Position numbers and translations under genes: made by a program. Under the pieces are notes generated by a model, which ran no database searches, was not told where the DNA came from, and saw nothing but the letters and a program-made list of their open reading frames with translations. From Acidobacteriota bacterium (GTDB lineage Bacteria; Acidobacteriota; Thermoanaerobaculia; Gp7-AA8), in contig JAJXWV010000056.1 in the NCBI GenBank assembly GCA_021781455.1, positions 1 through 64,000 of the forward strand: a stretch of 64,000 nt of DNA. Direction: 5' to 3'. Positions 61,735-64,000 of the stretch are shown here, in pieces. Numbering within the stretch: position 1 is the stretch's first letter; every line of letters begins with the position of its first letter.

Positions 61735-62454
61735 CTACACGCTGACCATGTGCTCGAGCAGTGGCTTGTTCGTCACGAACAGGCTCGAGCCCTTCACGTC
61801 GACGATCTTCTTGCGCTTGAAATCGCTCAGCAGGCGCGTGACCGTTTCGCGTGTCGTCCCGATCATCTGCGCGATCTCTTCATGCGTGAGGAGGACCTTG
61901 ATGCGCGTGCCGCGCGCGGTCTCCTCGCCAGTGCGATCGCACCAGTCGAGCAGCAGCCTGGCGAGCTTCTCGCTGGTGGTCTGCGAAAGACCGAGAGAGC
62001 GAATCTCGCGCTGTGCTGCGTGGTACTTTTCACTGAGCTGCTGCGCAGTGTGCATGCACGCCTCGGCATGGGAGTTGAGGAACTTCAAAAAATCCTCGCG
62101 CTTGATGAAGTTCAACTGGGACGGTTCGATCGTCTCGGCCGACACTTCGTAGGGCTTGCCGAGGATGGTCGCGCTGGCGCCAAGAACTTCGCCGGGCTCG
62201 GCGATCTTGACGATGAGCGTCTTGCCCTCGGTGGAAGAAGTGGTCAGCTTCGCGCGACCACTGCAGAGGATGAAGACACCGCGCGGTTCTTCACCTTCCA
62301 CGAAGAGGAGCGATCCTTTGGGGTACAGGCCGGTGAATTTCACTGTGTCCAGGGCCTGGACCGCCGAAGCGCTCATGTTGCAGAAGGTCCGCTCGGCTCG
62401 TACGCGACATTCTGCGCAGTTGTATTCAACTTCTAAGTTGTATGGCGATGGCAT
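61735..62454 (-). CDS. FNR-like regulator with N-terminal Cys cluster and CRP-type recognition helix
   Basis: 239 residues. N-terminal NCAECRVRAERTFC gives Cys13, Cys16 and Cys25, with further Cys64 and Cys133, enough for an FNR-type [4Fe-4S] oxygen sensor. Effector domain (PKGSLLFVEGEEPRGVFILC; KIAEPGEVLGASATILG), dimer helix, and winged HTH THEEIAQMIGTTRETVTRLL. The recognition helix RETVTR has the R-E-T-V-x-R residues with which CRP reads TGTGA, not the FNR set. Repeated TCACA half-sites (62489-62498) sit just upstream, suggesting autoregulation. Confidence 0.88.
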   Translation of the reverse strand: MPSPYNLEVEYNCAECRVRAERTFCNMSASAVQALDTVKFTGLYPKGSLLFVEGEEPRGVFILCSGRAKLTTSSTEGKTLIVKIAEPGEVLGASATILGKPYEVSAETIEPSQLNFIKREDFLKFLNSHAEACMHTAQQLSEKYHAAQREIRSLGLSQTTSEKLARLLLDWCDRTGEETARGTRIKVLLTHEEIAQMIGTTRETVTRLLSDFKRKKIVDVKGSSLFVTNKPLLEHMVSV

Positions 62455-62549
62455 GCAGCCTCCGGTTTCTTGTTCACCGAATCCCCTGTCACATCACAGA
62501 ATTTAGAAGCAAACCTCTCCAGACGACATGCGCGCAAGTCACGCGTGCG

Positions 62550-62565
62550 CGTGATTGACATCACA
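62550..62565. promoter_or_regulatory. CRP-like box CGTGATTGACATCACA
   Basis: 9 of 10 match to TGTGA-N6-TCACA and 11 of 12 to the extended TGTGAT-N4-ATCACA. Centred 103 bases upstream of the FNR-like gene. More ATCACA half-sites occur at about 62662 and 62706. The gap 62455-62783 otherwise shows no gene. Confidence 0.5.
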
Positions 62566-62783
62566 CGACGAGACTTCCGTCACAGCCGGAGGGTTCACCT
62601 GGTTTGGCGTTCGAGAGAGTTGAAATCCCTGGTTGCTCTGAGCACGCAGAATGCGCCACATCACACGGCAGTTGACGTGAACGAATGCGTTTAGCGTAGT
62701 GCGACAAATCACAGCAGCACGTGCGATCGCCCACCGTGCGTGGCGACGATGGCGGCCACCATATCTCACGGAGCCAGCAAGCG

Positions 62784-63041
62784 TTGTCCGACACTCGTCA
62801 GCAGTCGAATCGCACGTCGCGCCGCAACAGAGCGCCTTTCCTCATTTCGGCAGCGACCGCCGTGCTCGCCGCCGGAGTCCTCCCGACGTGCAGCGTCCAC
62901 TGTTGCTCGAGTATGCAGGCCATTGCGTCCGTGCACGTCAACATGCCGTGTTGCGCACCAGACTCCTCGATCGCCCCCCGCGATTACGATCGCCCGCATA
63001 CGGCGACGCTTGCTGGCCCTGCTTTTCATCACTCGATTTGA
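62784..63041 (+). CDS. Small secreted Cys-rich protein (CC...MPCC), copy 1
   Basis: 85 residues from TTG 62784, chosen for GGAG about 10 bases upstream. A hydrophobic segment (FLISAATAVLAAGVLP) then CSVHCCSSM and NMPCC. The CC-x(n)-MPCC pattern repeats in the next gene, which argues that the frame is coding; metal (copper) binding is a guess from the Cys/Met content. Start and end are uncertain. Confidence 0.45.
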   Translation: MSDTRQQSNRTSRRNRAPFLISAATAVLAAGVLPTCSVHCCSSMQAIASVHVNMPCCAPDSSIAPRDYDRPHTATLAGPAFHHSI

Positions 63042-63158
63042 TCAGCCGGCAAGCTCCTCGCGATCGAGGTGGCGCCGCAGACAGAATACGGATCCTGACC
63101 GAGGAGTTCGCTCAACCGTGATTTCGCGCCGAACTTCGATGACCAGACGTTCGCGACG

Positions 63159-63491
63159 GTGTTTGTCGTCTCGGCCCTCGCGTTGGTCATGACAGTTCCT
63201 GCGGTCGGCGTCTGCTGTGTGGCTGGCTCCGCCATCCCGATGGCGGCGATGTATGCGGCCATGCCCTGCTGCGCTGCAGGACACTGCACGGTCTCGAACG
63301 CAAACTCGACTCCCGACCGCGATTCCGCGGTGCTTTCCGCGGCGAGCACCATTCCCGTGGCGTCTGCGTCACCGGTGGTCGCTGCTATCCCCGCGGGCGG
63401 CAGCGCCCGCGTCCTCACCGGAACGGGTGCATTTGCCCCCGAATCCTGGTCGCCTCCTCCCTTCCTTCTCGATCGTCAATTCCGCATCTGA
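63159..63491 (+). CDS. Small secreted Cys-rich protein (CC...MPCC), copy 2
   Basis: 110 residues from GTG 63159; the frame is open further upstream. Hydrophobic signal-like start (FVVSALALVMTVPAVGVCC), then MPCCAAGHC, a Ser/Ala-rich low-complexity middle and a C-terminal PPPFLLDRQFRI. Similar layout to copy 1. Proteins of this shape occur beside copper-handling genes, which is context knowledge only. Confidence 0.5.
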   Translation: MFVVSALALVMTVPAVGVCCVAGSAIPMAAMYAAMPCCAAGHCTVSNANSTPDRDSAVLSAASTIPVASASPVVAAIPAGGSARVLTGTGAFAPESWSPPPFLLDRQFRI

Positions 63492-63574
63492 TACCGGGTC
63501 TCCTCCCGCACTGACGTTCCGTTCGAAGGAACGCGCGACGCTCTTGTGTGCGCCGCGCATGAGGAGATCCGCAA

Positions 63575-64000
63575 GTGTTCACGTTCAGGCATTCCATTGC
63601 TTCGGCGCTGCTCTTGCTGACGAGCGTTCGCCGTCCTCTCCGACGAGGTGATCAGGTTTCGCGCCGCGGGAGACGCAACCTCCGTCCTTTACTGCCCGAT
63701 GGAGAAGAAATCGTAGCTCCAGCCGGCTCCGACGCCCATTTCCAACCCGTACGTCGACGCCGGGATGCGGTCATGCGGGCAACTCGTCAAGGACACCCAC
63801 GCACCCGCGAGCCGTTCAGCAGGTCACGCCTTCGTCGATCACCGTGAAGACGGCCACCGGCGCAGTCACGGTTCCGCTCAATTCGGAGACCCGTTACTAC
63901 CGCGGCGCCGGAACCACCATCCCGCGACCAGCCACGACGTGGAAGCCGGAATGCGCGTCGTCGTTCATGAGGATGCACGTGGACAGGCGGCGGAGGTCCA
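63575..64000 (+). pseudogene. Frameshifted exported protein with heavy-metal-domain-like and DUF5666-like pieces (runs off right edge)
   Basis: A good start (GAGGAG, then GTG at 63575) opens a signal peptide MFTFRHSIASALLLLTS. Its continuation AFAVLSDEVIRF...VLYCPMEKKS lies in another frame and hits TAG at 63714. SITVKTATGAVTVPLNSETR is in the third frame (from about 63817), and AGMRVVVHED returns to the second. At least three shifts and a stop are needed, so this is either a decayed gene or a low-quality stretch of assembly. Confidence 0.5.

Overview
The window looks like chromosomal DNA from a high-GC Gram-negative bacterium, most likely an Acidobacteriota member. The pointers are two tandem secreted VWA-domain proteins of the type abundant in that phylum, a carboxypeptidase-regulatory-domain TonB receptor, a zinc-ribbon Ser/Thr kinase, exported PD40/beta-propeller proteins, and many intergenic palindromes. 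No phage, IS element, CRISPR array, tRNA or rRNA was seen. The phylum call is an inference; there is no marker gene such as 16S.

Layout. 1-2.6 kb (minus): midA-nuoA-nuoB, with nuoB running off the left edge and carrying an RnfB-type Fe-S domain as a C-terminal extension. 2.7-7.1 kb: two OmpA-like proteins and a divergent membrane pyrophosphatase. 7.1-12.5 kb: Ser/Thr kinase plus TPR partner, YjbQ protein, Cu/Zn SOD, a small lipoprotein and a PAS/Fis-type regulator. 12.6-21 kb: a compact redox island with a cytochrome b-like membrane protein with a Cys-rich tail, a NasA/NarB-like molybdoenzyme, a four-cluster ferredoxin subunit, a Rieske protein, a tiny two-helix protein, a TDT/SLAC1-type anion permease, a Crp/Fnr regulator, the NO-damage repair protein RIC and a YwiC-like protein. 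21-32 kb: exported propeller protein, LysE exporter, a large M28 peptidase, a deoxyhypusine-synthase-like enzyme and the VWA pair. 32-40 kb (minus): TetR, acyl-CoA ligase, alpha/beta hydrolase, KAS III-like enzyme, SDR and a TonB receptor whose promoter carries a near-consensus sigma70 site and a TetR-type operator.

40-50 kb: a V4R-like protein, a cNMP/DUF1003 protein, a ClC channel with MarR, a methyltransferase, a DosS/DosR-like two-component pair, OsmC, and a GNAT-acyl-CoA synthetase fusion. 50-62.5 kb: an anaerobiosis-flavoured block with a radical SAM enzyme with odd Cys spacing, a DUF6335-like/CBS pair, an orphan HypC with a formyltransferase-fold protein, a Cys-rich mini-protein, a NirJ/AhbC-like radical SAM enzyme, an Acg-type nitroreductase, pyruvate:ferredoxin oxidoreductase, a stand-alone cNMP domain and an FNR-like regulator. 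62.5-64 kb: two small CC...MPCC secreted proteins and a frameshifted gene with metal-binding-like and DUF5666-like pieces.

How it fits together. The FNR-like regulator has an N-terminal Cys cluster but a CRP-type recognition helix (RETVTR). Imperfect TGTGA-N6-TCACA boxes recur 74-84 bp upstream of five start codons in the 50-61 kb block, and others lie upstream of nuoA and of the regulator itself. The simplest reading is a low-oxygen/redox regulon joining complex I, PFOR and several uncharacterised maturation-type proteins. Three intergenic gaps also carry short-unit tandem arrays facing their own inverted copies, with a different unit at each locus.
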